Origin: Komarekiella delphini-convector SJRDD-AB1
GTDB lineage: Bacteria > Cyanobacteriota > Cyanobacteriia > Cyanobacteriales > Nostocaceae
Direction: 5' to 3'
DNA length: 56,895 bases
Assembly: GCF_014831675.1 (NCBI RefSeq)
Contig: NZ_VJXY01000048.1
Span: forward strand, 1 to 56,895
A program made the position numbers and the translations under genes. How positions within the stretch are numbered: position 1 is the first letter of the stretch; each line of letters starts with the position of its first letter. Under the pieces are notes generated by a model. That model saw only the letters and a program-made list of their open reading frames with translations, was not told where the DNA came from and made no database searches. Positions 7,938 to 16,581 of this stretch are shown here, piece by piece.

Positions 7938-8750
7938 TTGAATAAAGTTGGGTTTTCTGGACAACCGCAAAGCTCATCAGGTGAGCCTGGTGATGATATT
8001 CCAGCGGCTTTACGCGATACTCCTGATTTGGGAACCAAGGTACGTGTACGCACCCAGGTTTTGCTGATTGGGGGAGTAGTGGGATTTGTCATACTGGCTT
8101 TGATTAGTGGTTTTTTGTTTTTCGTCACTGCACCCAAAAAAACCGCTGATTCTCAAACTTCACTAGCACCTACACCACCAGAATCTAGTAATTCCGTCAA
8201 TCCCCAAGGTAATAGTGGCGATGCTCTTTTGGGACATTTGACATACCCGGAAGCACCTGAGTCAGAACTAGCACCAATTAACGCAAATGGACGGATCAAA
8301 ATGCGAAAAGCTGCTGCCGAAAAGTTTCAGGCAATGGCACAAGCAGCGCGGAGTGCGGGTGTAATTTTAGTGCCAATTTCTGGCTTTCGCTCGGTAAAAG
8401 AGCAGGAGCAGTTATTTTTTAATGTTAGTGCTCAGCGAAATCAAACCCCAGCCCAAAGAGCTGCCCTCAGCGCTCCTCCTGGTCATAGCGAACATCACAC
8501 AGGTTATGCTGTGGACATTGGAGATGGAGCAGTACCAGCAACCAATCTTCAAACCAACTTTGACAATACCAAAGCTTATCAGTGGCTACAAGCGAATGCA
8601 GCACGCTTCAGCTTTGAGATGTCATTTCCTAAAGACAATGTTCAAGGTGTGAGTTATGAGCCTTGGCACTGGCGTTATGTGGGCGATCGCAACAGCTTAG
8701 AAACGTTCTACAAAGCCAGAAATTTGAAACCCGCTCAGATACCGCAATAA
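7938..8750 (+). CDS. D-alanyl-D-alanine carboxypeptidase, VanY/M15 type
   Basis: This 270-residue membrane-anchored zinc peptidase is predicted to remove the terminal D-Ala from peptidoglycan stem peptides in the periplasm. An N-terminal cytoplasmic stretch is followed by one membrane helix at about 35-58 and a Pro/Ser-rich linker. The M15 domain has ISGFRSVKEQEQLF, then HSEHHTGYAVDIGD near 183-196 (HxxxxxxD zinc ligands) and YEPWHWRYVG near 240-249 (catalytic Glu and third zinc His). All catalytic residues are present. There is no vanA/vanH neighbour, so this is housekeeping wall trimming rather than glycopeptide resistance. Start: TTG 7938. Confidence 0.9.
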   Translation: MNKVGFSGQPQSSSGEPGDDIPAALRDTPDLGTKVRVRTQVLLIGGVVGFVILALISGFLFFVTAPKKTADSQTSLAPTPPESSNSVNPQGNSGDALLGHLTYPEAPESELAPINANGRIKMRKAAAEKFQAMAQAARSAGVILVPISGFRSVKEQEQLFFNVSAQRNQTPAQRAALSAPPGHSEHHTGYAVDIGDGAVPATNLQTNFDNTKAYQWLQANAARFSFEMSFPKDNVQGVSYEPWHWRYVGDRNSLETFYKARNLKPAQIPQ

Positions 8751-8793
8751 AAGCGATCGCACAGTCTAATAGAATCATCTAACTTTGTTTATT

Positions 8794-8825
8794 ACGATAC
8801 ACCTGAAGTGTTTCAGCTTCGTATC
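8794..8825. other. imperfect hairpin after vanY-like gene
   Basis: GATAC (8796-8800) and CTGAA (8803-8807) pair with TTCAG (8812-8816) and GTATC (8821-8825). There is no T run, so it is a weak terminator candidate or a simple spacer hairpin. Confidence 0.25.
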
Positions 8826-8908
8826 ATCGCACCCTCTTGGAGATTTTTTGTTAGAAAATAATGAATATATTGCCGAGAATTAAGACAAATCTCAATAAAT
8901 CTCAAGTT

Positions 8909-8914
8909 GGGAGG
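8909..8914 (+). promoter_or_regulatory. ribosome binding site selecting the inner ATG
   Basis: GGGAGG lies seven bases before ATG 8922 and overlaps an upstream in-frame TTG at 8907. It favours ATG 8922 as the start of the Uma2 gene. Confidence 0.7.
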
Positions 8915-8921
8915 TTATGCG

Positions 8922-9758
8922 ATGTCAACTAACATTACTCAAAACCAGAGTTTGCCAACGCCTCCTGTCCCAGACTGGGAACCTCCTTTACCCCCAACAG
9001 ATTTAATATTTGATGACGGAGAACCATTGGAAAGTAACCGCCACCGTATTGCCATGAACGTTTTAATCCGGTCGTTACAACAAGCTTGGTCAGACCGCAG
9101 TGATTACTTCGTCGGTGGTAATATGTTTGTTTACTATAGTCGTACTCAGGTACGAAATCGGGATTTCAGGGGGCCGGATTTTTTTGTCGCTCTCAACGTT
9201 GAAGGAAATCGTTCTCGTCAAGGTTGGGTTGTATGGGATGAGGACGGACGCTATCCTGATGTAATTGTCGAATTAATGTCCCCCTCAACAAGAAATGTAG
9301 ATATAGGGGAGAAAAAGAATCTGTATGAAAAAGTTTTTAAAACTAGAGACTATTTCGTTTTTGACCCTTTTGATGCCAACTCTTTACAAGGATGGCGATT
9401 AGATGTAAATTTTCGCTATCAGCCTTTAGTTGCTAATGAGCAAGGTTACTTGTGGTGCGAAACATTAGGATTTTGGTTGGGAACTTGGGAAGGAACAATA
9501 GACCGAGAAACTGCTACTTGGTTACGATTTTATGATCGCGAAGGAAATTTAGTTTTCTTACCAGAGGAAGCAGCACACCAACGCGCAGAAGCCGAAAGTC
9601 AACGCGCAGAAGCAGCATACCAACGTGCGGAAGCCGAAAGCCAGCGAGCGGAAGCCGAAAGCCAGCGAGCGGAAGCCGAAAGCCAACGCGCAGAAGCCGA
9701 ACATCAACGCGCAGAACGTTTAGCTGCAAGGTTAAGGGAGTTAGGAGAAAATCCATAG
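8922..9758 (+). CDS. Uma2 family protein with C-terminal heptad-repeat tail
   Basis: This 278-residue protein has the Uma2 (DUF820) domain at about 20-190, including PDVIVELMSPSTRNVDIGEKK near 114-134 followed by a Tyr-containing DYFVFDP strand. This matches the predicted PD-(D/E)XK-like active-site layout. A Glu/Ala/Arg-rich tail from about residue 215 repeats the heptad AEAESQR about six times and should form a long coiled coil. The tail is encoded by near-perfect 21-bp tandem repeats (9579-9717). Uma2 proteins have no established cellular role, though the nuclease fold is predicted. Alone between the vanY-like and PBP2 genes. Confidence 0.85.
   Translation: MSTNITQNQSLPTPPVPDWEPPLPPTDLIFDDGEPLESNRHRIAMNVLIRSLQQAWSDRSDYFVGGNMFVYYSRTQVRNRDFRGPDFFVALNVEGNRSRQGWVVWDEDGRYPDVIVELMSPSTRNVDIGEKKNLYEKVFKTRDYFVFDPFDANSLQGWRLDVNFRYQPLVANEQGYLWCETLGFWLGTWEGTIDRETATWLRFYDREGNLVFLPEEAAHQRAEAESQRAEAAYQRAEAESQRAEAESQRAEAESQRAEAEHQRAERLAARLRELGENP
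9579..9717 (+). repeat. in-frame 21-bp tandem repeats
   Basis: There are six full units and one partial unit of a 21-bp sequence (type unit CAACGCGCAGAAGCCGAAAG plus one base), starting at 9579, 9600, 9621, 9642, 9663, 9684 and 9705. Each codes for seven residues. Units four and five are identical, suggesting recent copy-number change. Confidence 0.9.
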
Positions 9759-9858
9759 AACATTTGATATCTTGATAGCTTCTCCATATTGGGATCATCC
9801 GAGTAAAGTAGGCAGAAGTCATGTCTATCAAAACTGCTTTCAGTTTTTTCCCTTATTC

Positions 9859-11697
9859 TTAGTTTCGGCGGCTGTTTTTTGGGATTGAAGTCTCTGGTTT
9901 TTGATATTTACCTGGATACTTTCGCTGGAAATAGTCCTCCATAATTTGTAAGATCATCGGAGCCGCAACGCTACCACCACCACCACCGGAATGTTCAGCA
10001 AATGCCACGATCAGAATCTCTGGCTTTTCAGCAGGTGCATAAGCACCAAACCAAGCGTGATTTTGCTTAACACGACCCTTCCATGCTTCAGCAGTGCCAC
10101 TCTTACCAGCCACAGGGGGAATTGTTGGCTGGTTTAAAACCTTACCTGTACCTTCAGCCACGACTTTCCGCAGTCCCTCGCGGAGAATATTTATAGTTGT
10201 CGGCTTCATATTTAAAGATTCTCGCCAGCTTCTTGCTTCTTCATTATCTTTAAGCAGATGCGGCTGGACTCGATAACCACCATTTGCGGGCACAGCAAAC
10301 ATGATGGCAACTTGCAAAGGTGTGGTTTGTAAAGCGCCTTGACCAATTGACATATTGATGCTGTCGCCTACAGTCCAAGGCATCTTCCAAACTTTCTGTT
10401 TCCATATTTCATCTGGAACCAAGCCTTTTGATTCTTCGTTGACGAACTCAAGCCCGGTTTTTTTGCCAAATCCATACTTGCGAGTCCATTCAATCAAAGT
10501 TGGGCCGCCGACTCCTCGACCAATTTGGTAGAAGAAGGTATCGCTACTCCACTGTAATGCCCCAACAAAACCCAACGGCCCGAATCCGGCGTGATTCCAC
10601 TCTCCAAAACGAGTTCCACCAATGTTTAAGGAACCGTAGGTTTGTAGGACTGTCTTAGGAGAAAACTTACCCGATTCTATCCCAGCAGTTGCAGTGACGA
10701 TTTTAAAGGTGCTAGCGGGTGGGAAGGCGCTGAGAGCACGATTAACCAAGGGATGTTCTGCACCTTGTACAGTCTCCCAATCTTTTTGGGTAAGTTTTTG
10801 CTTGGAGAAAATATTTGGGTCAAAGGTAGGGTGAGATACCATTGCTAAAACAGCACCATTCTTTGGGTCAAGTGCCACGATCGCACCATTGCGATCGCCT
10901 AAAGCTTTTTCTGCTGCCTTTTGCACATCTAGATTTATAGTCAAGTGCAAATCATTACCAGCTTTTGCCTGTTTCTCGCCCAAAACTCGCAGCGGTCGAC
11001 CAGCGCCATCTACTTCCACCTGCTGACCGCCCCATTCACCCCTTAGCGTTTTCTCATAAGCTTTTTCGATGGCCATCTGACCAATCACATCGCCCAATCG
11101 GTAGCCTTCCTTTCTCTTTTCTGTTAACTGCTCAGCAGTCAATTCGCGTGTATAGCCTAGTACATGTGCCAATTCCTTGCCGTGGGGATAATAGCGAACC
11201 GCTTCCGTATGAATTTCGACATCTTGGAGTTCGTTTGCATACTCTTTCAATGCCGTAATTTGTGCTTCATTTAAGTCACGAGCAATCCTAATGAGTGAAG
11301 AAGAGTTAGCACCTGCTTCTTCTAGCTTTTTTTCCATCTCTTCTTGGGAGATGTCGAGAATTTGGGATAGACGCGATCCCACAACCGACCACGCAGGCTT
11401 AGTATGTGCCATCGGCCATAAGTACACAGATCGAGGATAGCGAGTACTAGCTAAAAGTTTGCCATTACGATCAAAAATATTGCCGCGTTCCGGGTGTTTG
11501 GGAATCAACCGAATCCGGTTCGCCTCTGCTCGCTTTCGATAATGTACTCCTTCAATAATTTGCAAATATGCCAGACGAATACTGATTCCAGTCACCATTA
11601 ATAGGGTAAATATGATTAAAAATATCGGCTGGAAACTGCGTCCGACTGTACGTGTATTTTTTTTTATGCTTAGTGGGGATGGTTGCAATAAAGCCAT
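9859..11697 (-). CDS. mrdA: penicillin-binding protein 2 (copy A)
   Basis: This 612-residue class B PBP is a peptidoglycan D,D-transpeptidase of the elongation machinery. One membrane helix lies at about 25-45, then the PBP dimerisation domain (about 60-230) and the transpeptidase domain. Catalytic motifs are complete: S329-T-F-K (nucleophile), S384-S-D (the SxD form usual in PBP2) and K532-S-G-T. It is about 80% identical by eye to the next gene (12146-13993), so the pair is a tandem duplication. No mreBCD or rodA is adjacent. A Gly-rich stretch (HSGGGGGS) near residue 574 is specific to this copy. Start: ATG 11697, fitting the paralogue's start. Confidence 0.92.
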   Translation of the reverse strand: MALLQPSPLSIKKNTRTVGRSFQPIFLIIFTLLMVTGISIRLAYLQIIEGVHYRKRAEANRIRLIPKHPERGNIFDRNGKLLASTRYPRSVYLWPMAHTKPAWSVVGSRLSQILDISQEEMEKKLEEAGANSSSLIRIARDLNEAQITALKEYANELQDVEIHTEAVRYYPHGKELAHVLGYTRELTAEQLTEKRKEGYRLGDVIGQMAIEKAYEKTLRGEWGGQQVEVDGAGRPLRVLGEKQAKAGNDLHLTINLDVQKAAEKALGDRNGAIVALDPKNGAVLAMVSHPTFDPNIFSKQKLTQKDWETVQGAEHPLVNRALSAFPPASTFKIVTATAGIESGKFSPKTVLQTYGSLNIGGTRFGEWNHAGFGPLGFVGALQWSSDTFFYQIGRGVGGPTLIEWTRKYGFGKKTGLEFVNEESKGLVPDEIWKQKVWKMPWTVGDSINMSIGQGALQTTPLQVAIMFAVPANGGYRVQPHLLKDNEEARSWRESLNMKPTTINILREGLRKVVAEGTGKVLNQPTIPPVAGKSGTAEAWKGRVKQNHAWFGAYAPAEKPEILIVAFAEHSGGGGGSVAAPMILQIMEDYFQRKYPGKYQKPETSIPKNSRRN

Positions 11698-12145
11698 AAG
11701 ATAAAGATAATTTTAGAATTAACATTATTTATATACAATTTTGCTAAATTCTTGGCTAGTACTTAGCAGCAAAATAATTGGAACAGTCTCATAGTCATTA
11801 GTTATTTTTAATTAATACGATAAACTAGAATTTTATATTTAGTATGCTTAATATACGACAAAATTTATTACCAGCATAATTAAAATTATGGCTTTCTGGC
11901 TCAAAACCTTTGATGCAGAATCAGAAAATATTTTATTCTTCAGTATTTCAACTAAAAACTAGTGGTCTGTTGCAAAAGTTTTGAGAGGTTCGTAGTAAGC
12001 ACTTTAGTGCTTAAAAAATCAAGAACTAAAATCCTTACTACAAACAGGTATGACCAGCAGAATCAATCGAACAGACCACTAGCCTAGATCCAAATGAACA
12101 ATACTGAGTAAGGTCAATTGGATATGAGGCTAACTGAACCTTGAT
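11698..12145. other. AT-rich spacer between the two PBP2 genes
   Basis: This spacer should hold the promoter of copy A. It is AT-rich (palindrome ATAATT-AAAATTAT near 11876) and contains the 124-bp inverted-repeat element at 11959-12082. No gene is seen. Confidence 0.5.
11959..12082. mobile_element. 124-bp MITE-like element with 13-bp perfect inverted repeats
   Basis: CTAGTGGTCTGTT (11959-11971) is matched exactly by its complement AACAGACCACTAG (12070-12082). Inside is a second inverted pair built on GTAGTAAG...CTTACTAC. There is no coding capacity, so it would depend on a transposase encoded elsewhere. It sits between the two PBP2 paralogues. Confidence 0.7.
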
Positions 12146-13993
12146 TTAGTCTCCAGTAACATTCCCTGAATTCTCAGTTTTAGCTGCTGATTCTTCCGAT
12201 TGAGGCTTTTCATACTTGCCTGGATACTTATGCTGAAAATAAGCTTCCAGCACTTGTAAAACCATCGGCCCACAAACAGTACCGCCATGATCACCGGAGT
12301 TTTCACCAAACGCCACAACTACAATTTCTGGCTTATTGCTGGGGGCATAAGCACCAAACCAAGTATGATTTGGGCGACCAGCACCAGCTTCAGCAGTACC
12401 ACTCTTTCCAGATGCAGGGGCAATTGATGGCACATTCAAGCTTTTACCTGTACCCTCAGTCACTACCTTCCGCAATCCATCGCGCAGAACTGTAATAGTT
12501 ACGGGCTTCATATTCATAGATTCTCGCCAGCTTTTTGCTTGTTTATGATCTTTAAGCAAATGTGGTTTAACTCGATATCCACCATTAGCTGGAACAGAAA
12601 ACATAATTGCCGCTTGCAAGGGTGTGACTTGGAGAGCGCCTTGACCAATTGACATATTAATAGTGTCGCCTACAGTCCAGGGCGTCTTTAAAACTTTCAG
12701 TTTCCATATTTCATCTGGAACCAAACCTTTTAATTCTTCATTGACAAACTCAATGCCAGTTTTTTGACCAAACCCATATTTGCGACTCCATTCGATTAAA
12801 GTTGGGCCACCGACTTGTCTACCAACTTGATAGAAGAAAGTATCACTACTCATAGCCATCGCCCCTGGAAATCCCAACGGGCCAAATCCGGCGTGGTTCC
12901 ACTCACCAAAAGTTACTCCACCAATAGTCAGGGAACCAAAGGTCTGTAGCACTGTATTAGGAGAAAATTGACCCGATTCTAGCCCAGCTGTTGTGGTGAC
13001 AATTTTGAAGGTACTGGCGGGTGGAAAGGCACTCAGGGCACGATTAACCAAGGGATGGTCTTTACCTTGTACGCTTTCCCAATCTTTTTGGGAGAGTTTT
13101 TGCTTGGAGAAAATATTTGGGTCAAATGTTGGATAAGACACCATTGCTAAAATAGCACCGTTATTTGGATCAAGTGCAACGATCGCACCTTGGTATTTTC
13201 CCAAAGCTTTTTCTGCTGCTCTTTGCACATCCAAGTCTATGTTCAAGTGCAAGTCATTGCCAGATTTTGCTTCTTTTTCTCCCAAAACTCGGATTGGTCG
13301 TCCAGCACCATCCACTTCCACCTGCTGACCGCCCCATTCGCCTCGCAGCGTTTTTTCATAAGCTTTTTCCACTCCCATCTGACCAATCACATCTCCCAGT
13401 CGATAACCTTCCTGCTTCTTTTCTATTAACTGTTCGGCAGTCAGTTCACGCGTATAACCCAATACATGTGCTAAGTCTTGAGCATGAGGATAATACCGGA
13501 CTGTATCTGTATTAATTTCTACATCTTTGAGTTCGTTTTTATATTCCTTCACTGCTGTGATTTGCGCCTCATTCAGATCACGAGCAATCCGAATGAGTGA
13601 AGAAGAATTAGCACCTGCTTCTTCTAATTTCTTCTCCATCTCTGCTTGCGGGATATTAATAATTTTTTCTAAACGCGGCCCTACAACTGACCAGGATGGC
13701 TTGGTATGAGCCATCGGCCACAAATATACAGAACTAGGATAACGAGTACTAGCTAAAAGTTTGCCATTACGATCAAAAATATTGCCCCGTTCTGGTTGTT
13801 TAAGAATTAACCGAACCCGGTTTGCCTCTGCTCGTTGCCGAAGTTTTGGGCCTTCAACAATTTGCAAATATGCTAGACGGGCTTCGATACCACCAATCAT
13901 TAACAAGGTAAATATGATTAAAAATATTGGTTGAAAACCACGTCCTACTGTACGTGTATCTTTTTTATTGCCTAGTGATGGAAATAAAGACAT
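12146..13993 (-). CDS. mrdA: penicillin-binding protein 2 (copy B)
   Basis: This 615-residue paralogue of the gene at 9859-11697 is a D,D-transpeptidase for cell elongation with the same architecture: a membrane helix at about 20-45, dimerisation domain, transpeptidase domain. Active-site motifs are S327-T-F-K, an SSDTFFYQ motif near 382, and K530-S-G-T. The C-terminal tail differs from copy A, and copy A's Gly-rich insertion is replaced by NSGDHGGTV. Both copies look intact. The duplicated proteins could serve different cell types or growth modes in a filamentous organism, which is inference. The start codon directly abuts another inverted-repeat element. Confidence 0.92.
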   Translation of the reverse strand: MSLFPSLGNKKDTRTVGRGFQPIFLIIFTLLMIGGIEARLAYLQIVEGPKLRQRAEANRVRLILKQPERGNIFDRNGKLLASTRYPSSVYLWPMAHTKPSWSVVGPRLEKIINIPQAEMEKKLEEAGANSSSLIRIARDLNEAQITAVKEYKNELKDVEINTDTVRYYPHAQDLAHVLGYTRELTAEQLIEKKQEGYRLGDVIGQMGVEKAYEKTLRGEWGGQQVEVDGAGRPIRVLGEKEAKSGNDLHLNIDLDVQRAAEKALGKYQGAIVALDPNNGAILAMVSYPTFDPNIFSKQKLSQKDWESVQGKDHPLVNRALSAFPPASTFKIVTTTAGLESGQFSPNTVLQTFGSLTIGGVTFGEWNHAGFGPLGFPGAMAMSSDTFFYQVGRQVGGPTLIEWSRKYGFGQKTGIEFVNEELKGLVPDEIWKLKVLKTPWTVGDTINMSIGQGALQVTPLQAAIMFSVPANGGYRVKPHLLKDHKQAKSWRESMNMKPVTITVLRDGLRKVVTEGTGKSLNVPSIAPASGKSGTAEAGAGRPNHTWFGAYAPSNKPEIVVVAFGENSGDHGGTVCGPMVLQVLEAYFQHKYPGKYEKPQSEESAAKTENSGNVTGD

Positions 13994-13995
13994 AA

Positions 13996-14115
13996 TACCA
14001 ATTCGTGGGGCTACGCCCCGCTACGTTAAACGTAATTGAGAACAGGAAGATGTAATTTGAGTTTTCAATGGGTTTTCAAGTTGATATCTGTAGTCTTCCT
14101 TCTAGAGAATTGGTA
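13996..14115. mobile_element. 120-bp MITE-like element with 9-bp inverted ends
   Basis: TACCAATTC (13996-14004) and GAATTGGTA (14107-14115) form perfect terminal inverted repeats. An internal GGGGCTACGCCCC hairpin follows the left end. The element begins two bases before copy B's start codon on the opposite strand, so it may supply or displace that gene's ribosome binding site and promoter. The remaining bases to 14318 are AT-rich promoter DNA for the potA-like gene. Confidence 0.5.
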
Positions 14116-14318
14116 CAAGATAAAAAGTTATTTTGCCATCAGTATTAAATGTATATAATTTTATAATTGTCTCAGTATTTATTTTGAAACAATGGGGTGA
14201 GTATATTAAGCAATTGTTTTTGCCGGATACAATAAACCAAAGTGTGGTAACTTAGTTTGCTTAATAGGCTACATCAATTATCAAAATAACGTAATATCAC
14301 TGCATTCTACTGAAGATT

Positions 14319-15446
14319 ATGGCTCAACCTGTCATGCAGAATCAAACGGGGATAACGACCTTTCAACCACTAGATGTTGAATTACGTAATGTATTCAAGT
14401 TTTTTAACCAAGAACCAGCGGTACACGGAATAGACTTGGATGTCAGACAGGGGGAATTTTTTAGTGTTTTAGGCCCTTCCGGTTGTGGCAAAACCACTAC
14501 ACTACGTTTAATTGCTGGGTTTGAAAAAGCTGACGCTGGTAAAGTTTTGATACAGGGTCAGTCAATGACTAATGTGCCGCCTTACCGCCGACCCGTCAAC
14601 ACTGTATTTCAAAGTTACGCTCTGTTTAACCACCTGAATGTGTGGGATAACATCGCTTTTGGACTACGGCTAAAAAAACTGCATAAATCAGAAATTGCTA
14701 GTAGAGTTCAAGAAGCTTTAAAGCTAGTGAAAATGGAAAGTTTGCGATCGCGCTTTCCCAATCAACTTTCTGGTGGTCAACAGCAACGAGTTGCTTTGGC
14801 AAGGGCCCTAGTTAATCGTCCCGCCGTCGTACTACTGGATGAACCTTTAGGAGCGTTAGATTTAAAACTCCGTAAAGAAATGCAGGTTGAGTTATCTAAT
14901 TTACACAAAGACCTGGGATTAACCTTTGTCATGGTGACACACGACCAAGAGGAAGCGCTTTCGTTGAGCGATCGCATTGCCGTGATGAATCAAGGCAAAA
15001 TTGAGCAAGTAGGTACTCCTAAACAAATTTACGAGCGTCCCTGCACATCATTTGTCGCTGATTTTATTGGCGATACTAATTTATTCAGTGGTGAAATCGT
15101 TGCAGTAGACTCTTCTAACATCCAAATTTTGACGAAAACGGGACTCTCAATTGTCATTAATCGTGTTGAAGATACACCAACTGAATTATCTCAAGCGGTA
15201 GTAGTGAGCGTGCGCCCAGAAAAAATAGAGCTTTCGCTTTATCCACCCAATTTGCCTGCTAACTGCTTTGAAGGAAGACTGGTCAACGTTATGTATTTAG
15301 GCACTCATGTTAATTATGTTGTGGAATTAATAAATGGCATAAACATCAATGTTTTACAACCCAATACTTTTGGTAGTTTGCCAGATCGCGATACACCCAT
15401 TTACGCTTGGTGGGCGGAAACCGATTGTTTAGCTATTAGTCAATGA
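14319..15446 (+). CDS. potA: spermidine/putrescine-type ABC transporter ATP-binding protein
   Basis: This 375-residue ATPase subunit energises polyamine-type import. It has Walker A GPSGCGKTTT near 53-62, Q-loop FQSYALF near 93, signature LSGGQQQRVALARA near 148, Walker B VVLLDEPLGALD near 168 and H-loop THDQEE. A C-terminal TOBE-like regulatory domain runs from about 285 (VVVSVRPEKIEL). It is the first gene of a potA-potD-potB operon, and its stop overlaps the next start by four bases (ATGA), implying translational coupling. The length fits PotA. Polyamine specificity is inferred from family and partners. Confidence 0.88.
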   Translation: MAQPVMQNQTGITTFQPLDVELRNVFKFFNQEPAVHGIDLDVRQGEFFSVLGPSGCGKTTTLRLIAGFEKADAGKVLIQGQSMTNVPPYRRPVNTVFQSYALFNHLNVWDNIAFGLRLKKLHKSEIASRVQEALKLVKMESLRSRFPNQLSGGQQQRVALARALVNRPAVVLLDEPLGALDLKLRKEMQVELSNLHKDLGLTFVMVTHDQEEALSLSDRIAVMNQGKIEQVGTPKQIYERPCTSFVADFIGDTNLFSGEIVAVDSSNIQILTKTGLSIVINRVEDTPTELSQAVVVSVRPEKIELSLYPPNLPANCFEGRLVNVMYLGTHVNYVVELINGININVLQPNTFGSLPDRDTPIYAWWAETDCLAISQ

Positions 15447-16528
15447 ATAACAGACGAAAATTCTTAAAAAATTTAGCAGCACTTTCTAGCCTTTCTTTAA
15501 CTAGTTGTGGCTGGAGGCTGGCTGATGTGCGAGCTAATTCTACTATTTCTGAGCAACGTGATCAACTTTATATCTATACCTGGACGCAATATACTGACAA
15601 ACAATTACTTACAACTTTTAGCGCCCAAACTGGTATGAAAGTGCTTGCAGATGTGTATGATTCCAATGATGTTATGTTGGCTAAATTCCAGGCTGGAGGT
15701 GGTAGCAGTTATAGCATTATTTACCCATCTGACTATATGGTGCAGAAGATGGTTGATAAAGGTTTATTAACAGAAATAAATCACGATCGCTTAGTTGGTT
15801 TAGAGAATTTATTCCCGCGGTTTAGTAATCCTAGTTATGACCCTAATAATCGCTACAGTATCCCTTTTAATTGGGGAACAACAGGTTTACTTTACAACTC
15901 AGAGAAAATTAAAGATGTACCAGAAGATTGGGAGTATCTTTGGCAAAACCAGGAACAACTTAATAAGCGGATGACCTTGCTAAATGATGTCCGCGAAGTA
16001 ATGGGTGCAGTGTTACGAATGCTGGGTTACTCTTACAACTCACAAAATGAGGCAGAAATTAAACAAGCTTATGAGAAATTGAAGGTATTAAAACCTGCGA
16101 TCGCGGCTTTTGACACAGATGCTTGGCAAAATCAAATTCTGGCAGGAGATTTATTATTGGCAATGTGTTATTCAGCGGACGCAGTAAGGATTTCTCAAGA
16201 AAATCCTAAACTAAAATATGTAATTCCCCGCAGTGGTTCTTCACTATGGACTGACACTATTGTAATTCCTAAAACAGCCCCTAATCCATCTGGAGCTTAT
16301 GCCTGGATTAACTTAATTCTGCAACCCGAAGTAGCAGCCCAAATTAGCCAACGTCTGAGCATTGCTACGCCGAATAGCGCCGGATTCGAGCAATTACCAA
16401 AGCAAGTGAAAGACAATATTAATTTATTTCCTCCAGACTCGCTTTTAGAAAATTGCGAACGTATTAGTCCTTTAGAAGAATTTAATGAAATTTATGAGCG
16501 TTATTGGACTGAATTAACTAGTAGTTGA
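15443..16528 (+). CDS. potD: polyamine-type periplasmic binding protein (lipoprotein)
   Basis: This 361-residue PotD/PotF-like binding protein captures the substrate outside the inner membrane. The N-terminus has twin-arginine-like RRKFLK followed by a hydrophobic stretch and lipobox LTSC (Cys about 22), suggesting a Tat-exported lipoprotein. Family segments include LYIYTWTQYTDKQLL near 43-57, a YDSNDVMLAKF segment near 70, and WTDTIVIPKTA near 270. ATG 15443 overlaps the potA stop. It precedes the permease gene by 53 bases. Confidence 0.87.
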   Translation: MNNRRKFLKNLAALSSLSLTSCGWRLADVRANSTISEQRDQLYIYTWTQYTDKQLLTTFSAQTGMKVLADVYDSNDVMLAKFQAGGGSSYSIIYPSDYMVQKMVDKGLLTEINHDRLVGLENLFPRFSNPSYDPNNRYSIPFNWGTTGLLYNSEKIKDVPEDWEYLWQNQEQLNKRMTLLNDVREVMGAVLRMLGYSYNSQNEAEIKQAYEKLKVLKPAIAAFDTDAWQNQILAGDLLLAMCYSADAVRISQENPKLKYVIPRSGSSLWTDTIVIPKTAPNPSGAYAWINLILQPEVAAQISQRLSIATPNSAGFEQLPKQVKDNINLFPPDSLLENCERISPLEEFNEIYERYWTELTSS

Positions 16529-16581
16529 AAAGGCAAAGTCAAGAGTATTAATTTATAACTTATAAATAATAAATTAGGATT

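Noticed and set aside
7938-8750. Vancomycin-resistance determinant
   Set aside because: Only a VanY-like carboxypeptidase is present, with no ligase, dehydrogenase or VanRS pair; such enzymes are ordinary wall-trimming proteins.
9514-9831. 105-codon minus-strand frame across the Uma2 tail
   Set aside because: It is the antisense of the 21-bp repeats, which keep all frames open; no start signal or family match.
13165-13515. Plus-strand frames inside PBP2 copy B
   Set aside because: Antisense shadow of a well-conserved enzyme; the equivalent antisense frame in copy A is much shorter.
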